This document shows positions 1-12,496 of a DNA stretch of 64,000 bases, piece by piece (within the stretch, counting starts at the first letter, position 1; each line of letters begins with the position of its first letter). A program made the position numbers and the translations under genes. The stretch covers positions 22,144,688 to 22,208,687 of the forward strand of contig OZ059895.1 of the NCBI GenBank assembly GCA_964057225.1, read 5' to 3'. Under the pieces are notes generated by a model that saw only the letters and a program-made list of their open reading frames with translations, was not told where the DNA came from and did no database searches. This stretch comes from Auanema rhodensis. Its lineage: Eukaryota; Nematoda; Chromadorea; Rhabditida; Rhabditidae.

Positions 1-176
1 CACGTGAAAGATGAAGAGATGCGGTTTTCAAAATTAGATTCCTCATGTCCATATTAGTCTAAAAACGAATTTTTATCGATATTGGTGCATGGTAACCATG
101 ACTTTGAAATTTACGTGAACTTTAATTTATGCTAATTAAGTGTACACATGATGTGCGCTTGGTATGTAACTCGCTT
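1..176 (+). repeat. Reference monomer (class A) defining the phase
   Basis: First complete monomer, used here as the coordinate frame. Diagnostic sites by monomer position: 6 (G or C), 13 (G/A), 17 (A/G), 43 (T/C), 47 (G/T), 49 (C/T), 53 (A/G), 61 (A/G), 67 (G/A), 77-78 (CG/TG/TA/CA), 93 (T/C), 106 (G/A), 134 (A/T), 148 (A/G), 157 (A/G/T). Class A reads G6, G13, T43, G47, G67, CG at 77-78, T93, G106. It carries dyads at 175-8 (TTCACGTGAA across the monomer boundary), 88-100 (CATGGT-A-ACCATG), 140-147 (GTGTACAC) and 145-155 (CACAT-G-ATGTG), and an ATCGAT at 75-80. Confidence 0.95.
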
Positions 177-3100
177 CACGTGAAAGATAAAGAGATGCGG
201 TTTTCAAAATTAGATTCCCCATTTCCATATTAGTCTAAAAACAAATTTTTATTGATATTGGTGCATGGCAACCATGACTTTAAAATTTACGTGAACTTTA
301 ATTTATGCTAATTAAGTGTACACATGATGTGCACTTGGTATGTAACTCGCTTCACGTCAAAGATAAAGAGATGCGGTTTTCAAAATTAGATTCCCCATGT
401 CCATATTAGTCTAAAAACAAATTTTTATTAATATTGGTGCATGGTAACCATGACTTTGAAATTTACGTGAACTTTAATTTATGCTAATTAAGTGTACACA
501 TGATGTGCACTTGGTATGTAACTCGCTTCACGTGAAAGATGAAGAGATGCGGTTTTCAAAATTAGATTCCTCATGTCCATATTAGTCTAAAAACGAATTT
601 TTATCGATATTGGTGCATGGTAACCATGACTTTGAAATTTACGTGAACTTTAATTTATGCTAATTAAGTGTACACATGATGTGCACTTGGTATGTAACTC
701 GCTTCACGTGAAAGATAAAGAGATGCGGTTTTCAAAATTAGATTCCCCATTTCCATGTTAGTCTAAAAACAAATTTTCATTGATATTGGTGCATGGTAAC
801 CATGACTTTGAAATTTACGTGAACTTTAATTTATGCTAATTAAGTGTACACATGATGTGCGCTTGGTATGTAACTCGCTTCACGTGAAAGATAAAGAGAT
901 GCGGTTTTCAAAATTAGATTCCCCATTTCCATATTAGTCTAAAAACAAATTTTTATTCATATTGGTGCATGGCAACCATGACTTTAAAATTTACGTGAAC
1001 TTTAATTTATGCTAATTAAGTGTACACATGATGTGCACTTGGTATGTAACTCGCTTCACGTCAAAGATAAAGAGATGCGGTTTTCAAAATTAGATTCCCC
1101 ATGTCCATATTAGTCTAAAAACAAATTTTTATTAATATTGGTGCATGGTAACCATGACTTTGAAATTTACGTGAACTTTAATTTATGCTAATTAAGTGTA
1201 CACATGATGTGCACTTGGTATGTAACTCGCTTCACGTGAAAGATGAAGAGATGCGGTTTTCAAAATTAGATTCCTCATGTCCATATTAGTCTAAAAACGA
1301 ATTTTTATTGATATTGGTGCATGGTAACCATGACTTTGAAATTTACGTGAACTTTAATTTATGCTTATTAAGTGTACACGTGATGTGCACTTGGTATGTA
1401 ACTCGCTTCACGTGAAAGATAAAAGGATGCGGTTTTCAAAATTAGATTCCCCATGTCCATATTAGTCTAAAAACAAATTTTTATTGATATTGGTGCATGG
1501 TAACCATGACTTTGAAATTTACGTGAACTTTAATTTATGCTAATTAAGTGTACACATGATGTGCACTTGGTATGTAACTCGCTTCACGTGAAAGATGAAA
1601 AGATGCGGTTTTCAAAATTAGATTCCCCATGTCCATATTAGTCTAAAAACAAATTTTTATTGATATTGGTGCATGGTAACCATGACTTTGAAATTTACGT
1701 GAACTTTAATTTATGCTAATTAAGTGTACACATGATGTGAACTTGGTATGTAACTCGCTTCACGTGAAAGATGAAGAGATGCGGTTTTCAAAATTAGATT
1801 CCTCATGTCCATATTAGTCTAAAAACGAATTTTTATCGATATTGGTGCATGGTAACCATGACTTTGAAATTTACGTGAACTTTAATTTATGCTAATTAAG
1901 TGTACACATGATGTGCGCTTGGTATGTAACTCGCTTCACGTGAAAGATAAAGAGATGCGGTTTTCAAAATTAGATTCCCCATGTCCATATTAGTCTAAAA
2001 ACAAATTTTTATTAATATTGGTGCTTGGTAACCATGACTTTGAAATTTACGTGAACTTTAATTTATGCTAATTAAGTGTACACATGATGTGCACTTGGTA
2101 TGTAACTCGCTTCACGTGAAAGATGAAGAGATGCGGTTTTCAAAATTAGATTCCTCATGTCCATATTAGTCTAAAAACGAATTTTTATTCATATTGGTGC
2201 ATGGTAACCATGACTTTGAAATTTACGTGAACTTTAATTTATGCTAATTAAGTGTACACATGATGTGCGCTTGGTATGTAACTCGCTTCACGTGAAAGAT
2301 AAAGAGATGCGGTTTTCAAAATTAGATTCCCCATGTCCATATTAGTCTAAAAACAAATTTTTATTAATATTGGTGCATGGTAACCATGACTTTGAAATTT
2401 ACGTGAACTTTAATTTATGCTAATTAAGTGTACACATGATGTGCACTTGGTATGTAACTCGCTTCACGTGAACGATGAAAAGATGCGGTTTTCAAAATTA
2501 GATTCCCCATGTCCATATTAGTCTAAAAACAAATTTTTATTGATATTGGTGCATGGTAACCATGACTTTGAAATTTACGTGAACTTTAATTTATGCTAAT
2601 TAAGTGTACACATGATGTGCACTTGGTATGTAACTCGCTTCACGTCAAAGATAAAGAGATGCGGTTTTCAAAATTAGATTCCCCATGTCCATATTAGTCT
2701 AAAAACAAATTTTTATTAATATTGGTGCATGGTAACCATGACTTTGAAATTTACGTGAACTTTAATTTATGCTAATTAAGTGTACACATGATGTGCACTT
2801 GGTATGTAACTCGCTTCACGTGAAAGATGAAGAGATGCGGTTTTCAAAATTAGATTCCCCATTTCCATATTAGTCTAAAAACAAATTTTTATTGATATGG
2901 GTGCATGGTAACCATGACTTTGAAATTTACGTGAACTTTAATTTATGCTAATTAAGTGTACACATGATGTGCACTTGGTATGTAACTCGCTTCACGTGAA
3001 AGATGAAGAGATGAGGTTTTCAAAATTAGATTCCTCATGTCCATATTAGTCTAAAAACGAATTTTTATTGATATTGGTGCATGGTAACCATGACTTTGAA

Positions 3101-6100
3101 ATTTACGTGAACTTTAATTTATGCTAATTAAGTGTACACATGATGTGCGCTTGGTATGTAACTCGCTTCACGTGAAAGATAAAGAGATGCGGTTTTCAAA
3201 ATTAGATTCCCCATTTCCATATTAGTCTAAAAACAAATTTTTATTGATATTGGTGCATGGCAACCATGACTTTAAAATTTACGTGAACTTTAATTTATGC
3301 TAATTAAGTGTACACATGATGTGCACTTGGTATGTAACTCGCTTCACGTCAAAGATAAAGAGATGCGGTTTTCAAAATTAGATTCCCCATGTCCATATTA
3401 GTCTAAAAACAAATTTTTATTAATATTGGTGCATGGTAACCATGACTTTGAAATTTACGTGAACTTTAATTTATGCTAATTAAGTGTACACATGATGTGC
3501 ACTTGGTATGTAACTCGCTTCACGTGAAAGATGAAGAGATGCGGTTTTCAAAATTAGATTCCTCATGTCCATATTAGTCTAAAAACAAATTTTTATTAAT
3601 ATTGGTGCATGGTAACCCTGACTTTGAAATTTACGTGAACTTTAATTTATGCTAATTAAGTGTACACATGATGTGCGCTTGGTATGTAACTCGCTTCACG
3701 TGAAAGATAAAGAGATGCGGTTTTCAAAATTAGATTCCCCATTTCCATATTAGTCTAAAAACAAATTTTTATTGATATTGGTGCATGGCAACCATGACTT
3801 TAAAATTTACGTGAACTTTAATTTATGCTAATTAAGTGTACACATGATGTGCACTTGGTATGTAACTCGCTTCACGTGAAAGATGAAGAGATGCGGTTTT
3901 CAAAATTAGATTCCTCATGTCCATATTAGTCTAAAAACGAATTTTTATTGATATTGGTGCATGGTAACCATGACTTTGAAATTTACGTGAACTTTAATTT
4001 ATGCTAATTAAGTGTACACATGATGTGCACTTGGTATGTAACTCGCTTCACGTGAAAGATGAAGAGATGCGGTTTTCAAAATTAGATTCCCCATTTCCAT
4101 ATTAGTCTAAAAACAAATTTTTATTGATATGGGTGCATGGTAACCATGACTTTGAAATTTACGTGAACTTTAATTTATGCTAATTAAGTGTACACATGAT
4201 GTGCGCTTGGTATGTAACTCGCTTCACGTGAAAGATAAAGAGATGCGGTTTTCAAAATTAGATTCCCCATTTCCATGTTAGTCTAAAAACAAATTTTTAT
4301 TGATATTGGTGCATGGTAACCATGACTTTGAAATTTACGTGAACTTTAATTTATGCTAATTAAGTGTACACATGATGTGCACTTGGTATGTAACTCGCTT
4401 CACGTCAAAGATAAAGAGATGCGGTTTTCAAAATTAGATTCCCCATGTCCATATTAGTCTAAAAACAAATTTTTATTAATATTGGTGCATGGTAACCATG
4501 ACTTTGAAATTTACGTGAACTTTAATTTATGCTAATTAAGTGTACACATGATGTGCACTTGGTATGTAACTCGCTTCACGTGAAAGATGAAGAGATGCGG
4601 TTTTCAAAATTAGATTCCTCATGTCCATATTAGTCTAAAAACGAATTTTTATCGATATTGGTGCATGGTAACCATGACTTTGAAATTTACGTGAACTTTA
4701 ATTTATGCTAATTAAGTGTACACATGATGTGCACTTGGTATGTAACTCGCTTCACGTGAAAGATAAAGAGATGCGGTTTTCAAAATTAGATTCCCCATTT
4801 CCATGTTAGTCTAAAAACAAATTTTTATTGATATTGGTGCATGGTAACCATGACTTTGAAATTTACGTGAACTTTAATTTATGCTAATTAAGTGTACACA
4901 TGATGTGCGCTTGGTATGTAACTCGCTTCACGTGAAAGATAAAGAGATGCGGTTTTCAAAATTAGATTCCCCATTTCCATATTAGTCTAAAAACAAATTT
5001 TTATTGATATTGGTGCATGGCAACCATGACTTTAAAATTTACGTGAACTTTAATTTATGCTAATTAAGTGTACACATGATGTGCACTTGGTATGTAACTC
5101 GCTTCACGTCAAAGATAAAGAGATGCGGTTTTCAAAATTAGATTCCCCATGTCCATATTAGTCTAAAAACAAATTTTTATTGATATTGGTGCATGGTAAC
5201 CATGACTTTGAAATTTACGTGAACTTTAATTTATGCTAATTAAGTGTACACATGATGTGCACTTGGTATGTAACTCGCTTCACGTCAAAGATAAAGAGAT
5301 GCGGTTTTCAAAATTAGATTCCCCATGTCCATATTAGTCTAAAAACAAATTTTTATTAATATTGGTGCATGGTAACCATGACTTTGAAATTTACGTGAAC
5401 TTTAATTTATGCTAATTAAGTGTACACATGATGTGCACTTGGTATGTAACTCGCTTCACGTGAAAGATGAAGAGATGCGGTTTTCAAAATTAGATTCCTC
5501 ATGTCCATATTAGTCTAAAAACGAATTTTTATCGATATTGGTGCATGGTAACCATGACTTTGAAATTTACGTGAACTTTAATTTATGCTAATTAAGTGTA
5601 CACATGATGTGCACTTGGTATGTAACTCGCTTCACGTGAAAGATAAAGAGATGCGGTTTTCAAAATTAGATTCCCCATTTCCATGTTAGTCTAAAAACAA
5701 ATTTTTATTGATATTGGTGCATGGTAACCATGACTTTGAAATTTACGTGAACTTTAATTTATGCTAATTAAGTGTACACATGATGTGCGCTTGGTATGTA
5801 ACTCGCTTCACGTGAAAGATAAAGAGATGCGGTTTTCAAAATTAGATTCCCCATTTCCATATTAGTCTAAAAACAAATTTTTATTGATATTGGTGCATGG
5901 CAACCATGACTTTAAAATTTACGTGAACTTTAATTTATGCTAATTAAGTGTACACATGATGTGCACTTGGTATGTAACTCGCTTCACGTCAAAGATAAAG
6001 AGATGCGGTTTTCAAAATTAGATTCCCCATGTCCATATTAGTCTAAAAACAAATTTTTATTAATATTGGTGCATGGTAACCATGACTTTGAAATTTACGT

Positions 6101-7216
6101 GAACTTTAATTTATGCTAATTAAGTGTACACATGATGTGCACTTGGTATGTAACTCGCTTCACGTCAAAGATAAAGAGATGCGGTTTTCAAAATTAGATT
6201 CCCCATGTCCATATTAGTCTAAAAACAAATTTTTATTAATATTGGTGCATGGTAACCATGACTTTGAAATTTACGTGAACTTTAATTTATGCTAATTAAG
6301 TGTACACATGATGTGAACTTGGTATGTAACTCGCTTCACATGAAAGATGAAGAGATGCAGTTTTCAAAATTAGATTCCTCATGTCCATATTAGTCTAAAA
6401 ACGAATTTTTATCGATATTGGTGCATGGTAACCATGACTTTGAAATTTACGTGAACTTTAATTTATGCTAATTAAGTGTACACATGATGTGCACTTGGTA
6501 TGTAACTCGCTTCACGTGAAAGATGAAGAGATGCGGTTTTCAAAATTAGATTCCTCATGTCCATATTAGTCTAAAAACGAATTTTTATCGATATTGGTGC
6601 ATGGTAACCATGACTTTGAAATTTACGTGAACTTTAATTTATGCTAATTAAGTGTACACATGATGTGCACTTGGTATGTAACTCGCTTCACGTGAAAGAT
6701 AAAGAGATGCGGTTTTCAAAATTAGATTCCCCATTTCCATGTTAGTCTAAAAACAAATTTTTATTGATATTGGTGCATGGTAACCATGACTTTGAAATTT
6801 ACGTGAACTTTAATTTATGCTAATTAAGTGTACACATGATGTGCGCTTGGTATGTAACTCGCTTCACGTGAAAGATAAAGAGATGCGGTTTTCAAAATTA
6901 GATTCCCCATTTCCATATTAGTCTAAAAACAAATTTTTATTGATATTGGTGCATGGCAACCACGACTTTAAAATTTACGTGAACTTTAATTTATGCTAAT
7001 TAAGTGTACACATGATGTGCACTTGGTATGTAACTCGCTTCACGTGAAAGATGAAGAGATGCGGTTTTCAAAATTAGATTCCTCATGTCCATATTAGTCT
7101 AAAAACGAATTTTTATCGATATTGGTGCATGGTAACCATGACTTTGAAATTTACGTGAACTTTAATTTATGCTAATTAAGTGTACACATGATGTGCACTT
7201 GGTATGTAACTCGCTT

Positions 7217-7392
7217 CACGTCAAAGATAAAGAGATGCGGTTTTCAAAATTAGATTCCTCATGTCCATATTAGTCTAAAAACGAATTTTTATCGATATTG
7301 GTGCATGGTAACCATGACTTTGAAATTTACGTGAACTTTAATTTATGTTAATTAAGTGTACACATGATGTGCACTTGGTATGTAACTCGCTT
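7217..7392 (+). repeat. Hybrid C/A monomer, older junction copied by the 25-monomer event
   Basis: Same chimera as the monomer at 11617: a class C beginning (CACGTC, A13) joined to a class A remainder (T43, G67, ATCGAT). It sits exactly 4400 bp upstream of 11617 and 2640 bp downstream of the class A monomer at 4577. Its presence in both 25-monomer copies shows that the 15-monomer duplication came first. It also holds the private C-to-T change at 7348. Confidence 0.8.
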
Positions 7393-7920
7393 CACGTGAA
7401 AGATAAAGAGATGCGGTTTTCAAAATTAGATTCCCCATTTCCATGTTAGTCTAAAAACAAATTTTTATTGATATTGGTGCATGGTAACCATGACTTTGAA
7501 ATTTACGTGAACTTTAATTTATGCTAATTAAGTGTACACATGATGTGCGCTTGGTATGTAACTCGCTTCACGTGAAAGATAAAGAGATGCGGTTTTCAAA
7601 ATTAGATTCCCCATTTCCATATTAGTCTAAAAACAAATTTTTATTGATATTGGTGCATGGCAACCATGACTTTAAAATTTACGTGAACTTTAATTTATGC
7701 TAATTAAGTGTACACATGATGTGCACTTGGTATGTAACTCGCTTCACGTCAAAGATAAAGAGATGCGGTTTTCAAAATTAGATTCCCCATGTCCATATTA
7801 GTCTAAAAACAAATTTTTATTGATATTGGTGCATGGTAACCATGACTTTGAAATTTACGTGAACTTTAATTTATGCTAATTAAGTGTACACATGATGTGC
7901 ACTTGGTATGTAACTCGCTT

Positions 7921-8096
7921 CACGTCAAAGATAAAGAGATGCGGTTTTCAAAATTAGATTCCCCATGTCCATATTAGTCTAAAAACAAATTTTTATTAAT
8001 ATTGGTGCATGGTAACCATGACTTTGAAATTTACGTGAACTTTAATTTATGCTAATTAAGTGTACACATGATGTGCGCTTGGTATGTAACTCGCTT
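7921..8096 (+). repeat. Hybrid junction monomer of the 25-monomer duplication
   Basis: The first part (CACGTC, A13, C43) matches the class C monomer at 12321-12496. The last part (GCGCTT at 156-159) matches the end of monomer 3521-3696, which itself begins as class A (GTGAAAGATGAAG, T43). The middle, monomer positions 44 to 156, is the same in all three apart from a private change in 3521 (GGTAACCCTG). This is what an unequal exchange in register within one monomer leaves behind, with the crossover somewhere in positions 44-156. Confidence 0.8.
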
Positions 8097-11000
8097 CACG
8101 TGAAAGATAAAGAGATGCGGTTTTCAAAATTAGATTCCCCATTTCCATATTAGTCTAAAAACAAATTTTTATTGATATTGGTGCATGGCAACCATGACTT
8201 TAAAATTTACGTGAACTTTAATTTATGCTAATTAAGTGTACACATGATGTGCACTTGGTATGTAACTCGCTTCACGTGAAAGATGAAGAGATGCGGTTTT
8301 CAAAATTAGATTCCTCATGTCCATATTAGTCTAAAAACGAATTTTTATTGATATTGGTGCATGGTAACCATGACTTTGAAATTTACGTGAACTTTAATTT
8401 ATGCTAATTAAGTGTCTACATGATGTGCACTTGGTATGTAACTCGCTTCACGTGAAAGATGAAGAGATGCGGTTTTCAAAATTAGATTCCCCATTTCCAT
8501 ATTAGTCTAAAAACAAATTTTTATTGATATGGGTGCATGGTAACCATGACTTTGAAATTTACGTGAACTTTAATTTATGCTAATTAAGTGTACACATGAT
8601 GTGCGCTTGGTATGTAACTCGCTTCACGTGAAAGATAAAGAGATGCGGTTTTCAAAATTAGATTCCCCATTTCCATGTTAGTCTAAAAACAAATTTTTAT
8701 TGATATTGGTGCATGGTAACCATGACTTTGAAATTTACGTGAACTTTAATTTATGCTAATTAAGTGTACACATGATGTGCACTTGGTATGTAACTCGCTT
8801 CACGTCAAAGATAAAGAGATGCGGTTTTCAAAATTAGATTCCCCATGTCCATATTAGTCTAAAAACAAATTTTTATTAATATTGGTGCATGGTAACCATG
8901 ACTTTGAAATTTACGTGAACTTTAATTTATGCTAATTAAGTGTACACATGATGTGCACTTGGTATGTAACTCGCTTCACGTGAAAGATGAAGAGATGCGG
9001 TTTTCAAAATTAGATTCCTCATGTCCATATTAGTCTAAAAACGAATTTTTATCGATATTGGTGCATGGTAACCATGACTTTGAAATTTACGTGAACTTTA
9101 ATTTATGCTAATTAAGTGTACACATGATGTGCACTTGGTATGTAACTCGCTTCACGTGAAAGATAAAGAGATGCGGTTTTCAAAATTAGATTCCCCATTT
9201 CCATGTTAGTCTAAAAACAAATTTTTATTGATATTGGTGCATGGTAACCATGACTTTGAAATTTACGTGAACTTTAATTTATGCTAATTAAGTGTACACA
9301 TGATGTGCGCTTGGTATGTAACTCGCTTCACGTGAAAGATAAAGAGATGCGGTTTTCAAAATTAGATTCCCCATTTCCATATTAGTCTAAAAACAAATTT
9401 TTATTGATATTGGTGCATGGCAACCATGACTTTAAAATTTACGTGAACTTTAATTTATGCTAATTAAGTGTACACATGATGTGCACTTGGTATGTAACTC
9501 GCTTCACGTCAAAGATAAAGAGATGCGGTTTTCAAAATTAGATTCCCCATGTCCATATTAGTCTAAAAACAAATTTTTATTGATATTGGTGCATGGTAAC
9601 CATGACTTTGAAATTTACGTGAACTTTAATTTATGCTAATTAAGTGTACACATGATGTGCACTTGGTATGTAACTCGCTTCACGTCAAAGATAAAGAGAT
9701 GCGGTTTTCAAAATTAGATTCCCCATGTCCATATTAGTCTAAAAACAAATTTTTATTAATATTGGTGCATGGTAACCATGACTTTGAAATTTACGTGAAC
9801 TTTAATTTATGCTAATTAAGTGTACACATGATGTGCACTTGGTATGTAACTCGCTTCACGTGAAAGATGAAGAGATGCGGTTTTCAAAATTAGATTCCTC
9901 ATGTCCATATTAGTCTAAAAACGAATTTTTATCGATATTGGTGCATGGTAACCATGACTTTGAAATTTACGTGAACTTTAATTTATGCTAATTAAGTGTA
10001 CACATGATGTGCACTTGGTATGTAACTCGCTTCACGTGAAAGATAAAGAGATGCGGTTTTCAAAATTAGATTCCCCATTTCCATGTTAGTCTAAAAACAA
10101 ATTTTTATTGATATTGGTGCATGGTAACCATGACTTTGAAATTTACGTGAACTTTAATTTATGCTAATTAAGTGTACACATGATGTGCGCTTGGTATGTA
10201 ACTCGCTTCACGTGAAAGATAAAGAGATGCGGTTTTCAAAATTAGATTCCCCATTTCCATATTAGTCTAAAAACAAATTTTTATTGATATTGGTGCATGG
10301 CAACCATGACTTTAAAATTTACGTGAACTTTAATTTATGCTAATTAAGTGTACACATGATGTGCACTTGGTATGTAACTCGCTTCACGTCAAAGATAAAG
10401 AGATGCGGTTTTCAAAATTAGATTCCCCATGTCCATATTAGTCTAAAAACAAATTTTTATTAATATTGGTGCATGGTAACCATGACTTTGAAATTTACGT
10501 GAACTTTAATTTATGCTAATTAAGTGTACACATGATGTGCACTTGGTATGTAACTCGCTTCACGTCAAAGATAAAGAGATGCGGTTTTCAAAATTAGATT
10601 CCCCATGTCCATATTAGTCTAAAAACAAATTTTTATTAATATTGGTGCATGGTAACCATGACTTTGAAATTTACGTGAACTTTAATTTATGCTAATTAAG
10701 TGTACACATGATGTGAACTTGGTATGTAACTCGCTTCACATGAAAGATGAAGAGATGCAGTTTTCAAAATTAGATTCCTCATGTCCATATTAGTCTAAAA
10801 ACGAATTTTTATCGATATTGGTGCATGGTAACCATGACTTTGAAATTTACGTGAACTTTAATTTATGCTAATTAAGTGTACACATGATGTGCACTTGGTA
10901 TGTAACTCGCTTCACGTGAAAGATGAAGAGATGCGGTTTTCAAAATTAGATTCCTCATGTCCATATTAGTCTAAAAACGAATTTTTATCGATATTGGTGC

Positions 11001-12496
11001 ATGGTAACCATGACTTTGAAATTTACGTGAACTTTAATTTATGCTAATTAAGTGTACACATGATGTGCACTTGGTATGTAACTCGCTTCACGTGAAAGAT
11101 AAAGAGATGCGGTTTTCAAAATTAGATTCCCCATTTCCATGTTAGTCTAAAAACAAATTTTTATTGATATTGGTGCATGGTAACCATGACTTTGAAATTT
11201 ACGTGAACTTTAATTTATGCTAATTAAGTGTACACATGATGTGCGCTTGGTATGTAACTCGCTTCACGTGAAAGATAAAGAGATGCGGTTTTCAAAATTA
11301 GATTCCCCATTTCCATATTAGTCTAAAAACAAATTTTTATTGATATTGGTGCATGGCAACCACGACTTTAAAATTTACGTGAACTTTAATTTATGCTAAT
11401 TAAGTGTACACATGATGTGCACTTGGTATGTAACTCGCTTCACGTGAAAGATGAAGAGATGCGGTTTTCAAAATTAGATTCCTCATGTCCATATTAGTCT
11501 AAAAACGAATTTTTATCGATATTGGTGCATGGTAACCATGACTTTGAAATTTACGTGAACTTTAATTTATGCTAATTAAGTGTACACATGATGTGCACTT
11601 GGTATGTAACTCGCTTCACGTCAAAGATAAAGAGATGCGGTTTTCAAAATTAGATTCCTCATGTCCATATTAGTCTAAAAACGAATTTTTATCGATATTG
11701 GTGCATGGTAACCATGACTTTGAAATTTACGTGAACTTTAATTTATGCTAATTAAGTGTACACATGATGTGCACTTGGTATGTAACTCGCTTCACGTGAA
11801 AGATAAAGAGATGCGGTTTTCAAAATTAGATTCCCCATTTCCATGTTAGTCTAAAAACAAATTTTTATTGATATTGGTGCATGGTAACCATGACTTTGAA
11901 ATTTACGTGAACTTTAATTTATGCTAATTAAGTGTACACATGATGTGCGCTTGGTATGTAACTCGCTTCACGTGAAAGATAAAGAGATGCGGTTTTCAAA
12001 ATTAGATTCCCCATTTCCATATTAGTCTAAAAACAAATTTTTATTGATATTGGTGCATGGCAACCATGACTTTAAAATTTACGTGAACTTTAATTTATGC
12101 TAATTAAGTGTACACATGATGTGCACTTGGTATGTAACTCGCTTCACGTCAAAGATAAAGAGATGCGGTTTTCAAAATTAGATTCCCCATGTCCATATTA
12201 GTCTAAAAACAAATTTTTATTGATATTGGTGCATGGTAACCATGACTTTGAAATTTACGTGAACTTTAATTTATGCTAATTAAGTGTACACATGATGTGC
12301 ACTTGGTATGTAACTCGCTTCACGTCAAAGATAAAGAGATGCGGTTTTCAAAATTAGATTCCCCATGTCCATATTAGTCTAAAAACAAATTTTTATTAAT
12401 ATTGGTGCATGGTAACCATGACTTTGAAATTTACGTGAACTTTAATTTATGCTAATTAAGTGTACACATGATGTGCACTTGGTATGTAACTCGCTT
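8097..12496 (+). repeat. 25-monomer (4400 bp) segmental duplication, copy 2
   Basis: Directly adjacent to copy 1 and in the same orientation, so this is a tandem block duplication. All rare markers listed for copy 1 are found at +4400. The match fades in the last monomer (12321-12496), which ends GCACTT where 7921-8096 ends GCGCTT, as expected if the exchange point lies inside that monomer. One private change in copy 1 is AGTGTCTACATG near 8411, upstream of which the pair is otherwise alike. Nested within this copy is the first half of a 15-monomer duplication starting at 8977. Confidence 0.87.
8977..11616 (+). repeat. 15-monomer (2640 bp) duplication, copy 1
   Basis: Monomer order is A-D-B-C-C-A-D-B-C-C-A*-A-D-B-A. 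A* is the GCAG monomer at 10737, and the last B carries CCACGACTTT at 11361. The same order starts again at 11617, offset 2640 bp (15 x 176), with GCAG at 13377 and CCACGACTTT at 14001. The equivalent stretch in the upstream 25-monomer copy is 4577-7216. The match holds for about fourteen monomers and fails in the fifteenth (A at 11441 against B at 14081). Confidence 0.83.

Larger units (their letters stand above)
3697..8096 (+). repeat. 25-monomer (4400 bp) segmental duplication, copy 1
   Basis: This stretch recurs 4400 bp downstream (25 x 176). Shared rare markers are GATATGGG at 4131 and 8531, the CACATGAAAG plus GCAG monomer at 6337 and 10737, CCACGACTTT at 6961 and 11361, and the class C/A hybrid at 7217 and 11617. 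Boundaries are given in whole monomers. The actual left breakpoint lies inside monomer 3521-3696, whose second half already matches 7921-8096 (GCGCTT at the end). Copy 1 carries a private C-to-T at 7348 (ATGTTAATTAAG) that copy 2 lacks. Confidence 0.88.

Noticed and set aside
6337-6512. A* monomer with CACATG and GCAG as a separate functional class
   Set aside because: Only three related copies exist (6337, 10737 and 13377, the last with CACGTG restored or ancestral), all explained by the 25- and 15-monomer duplications. It is a marker, not a class.
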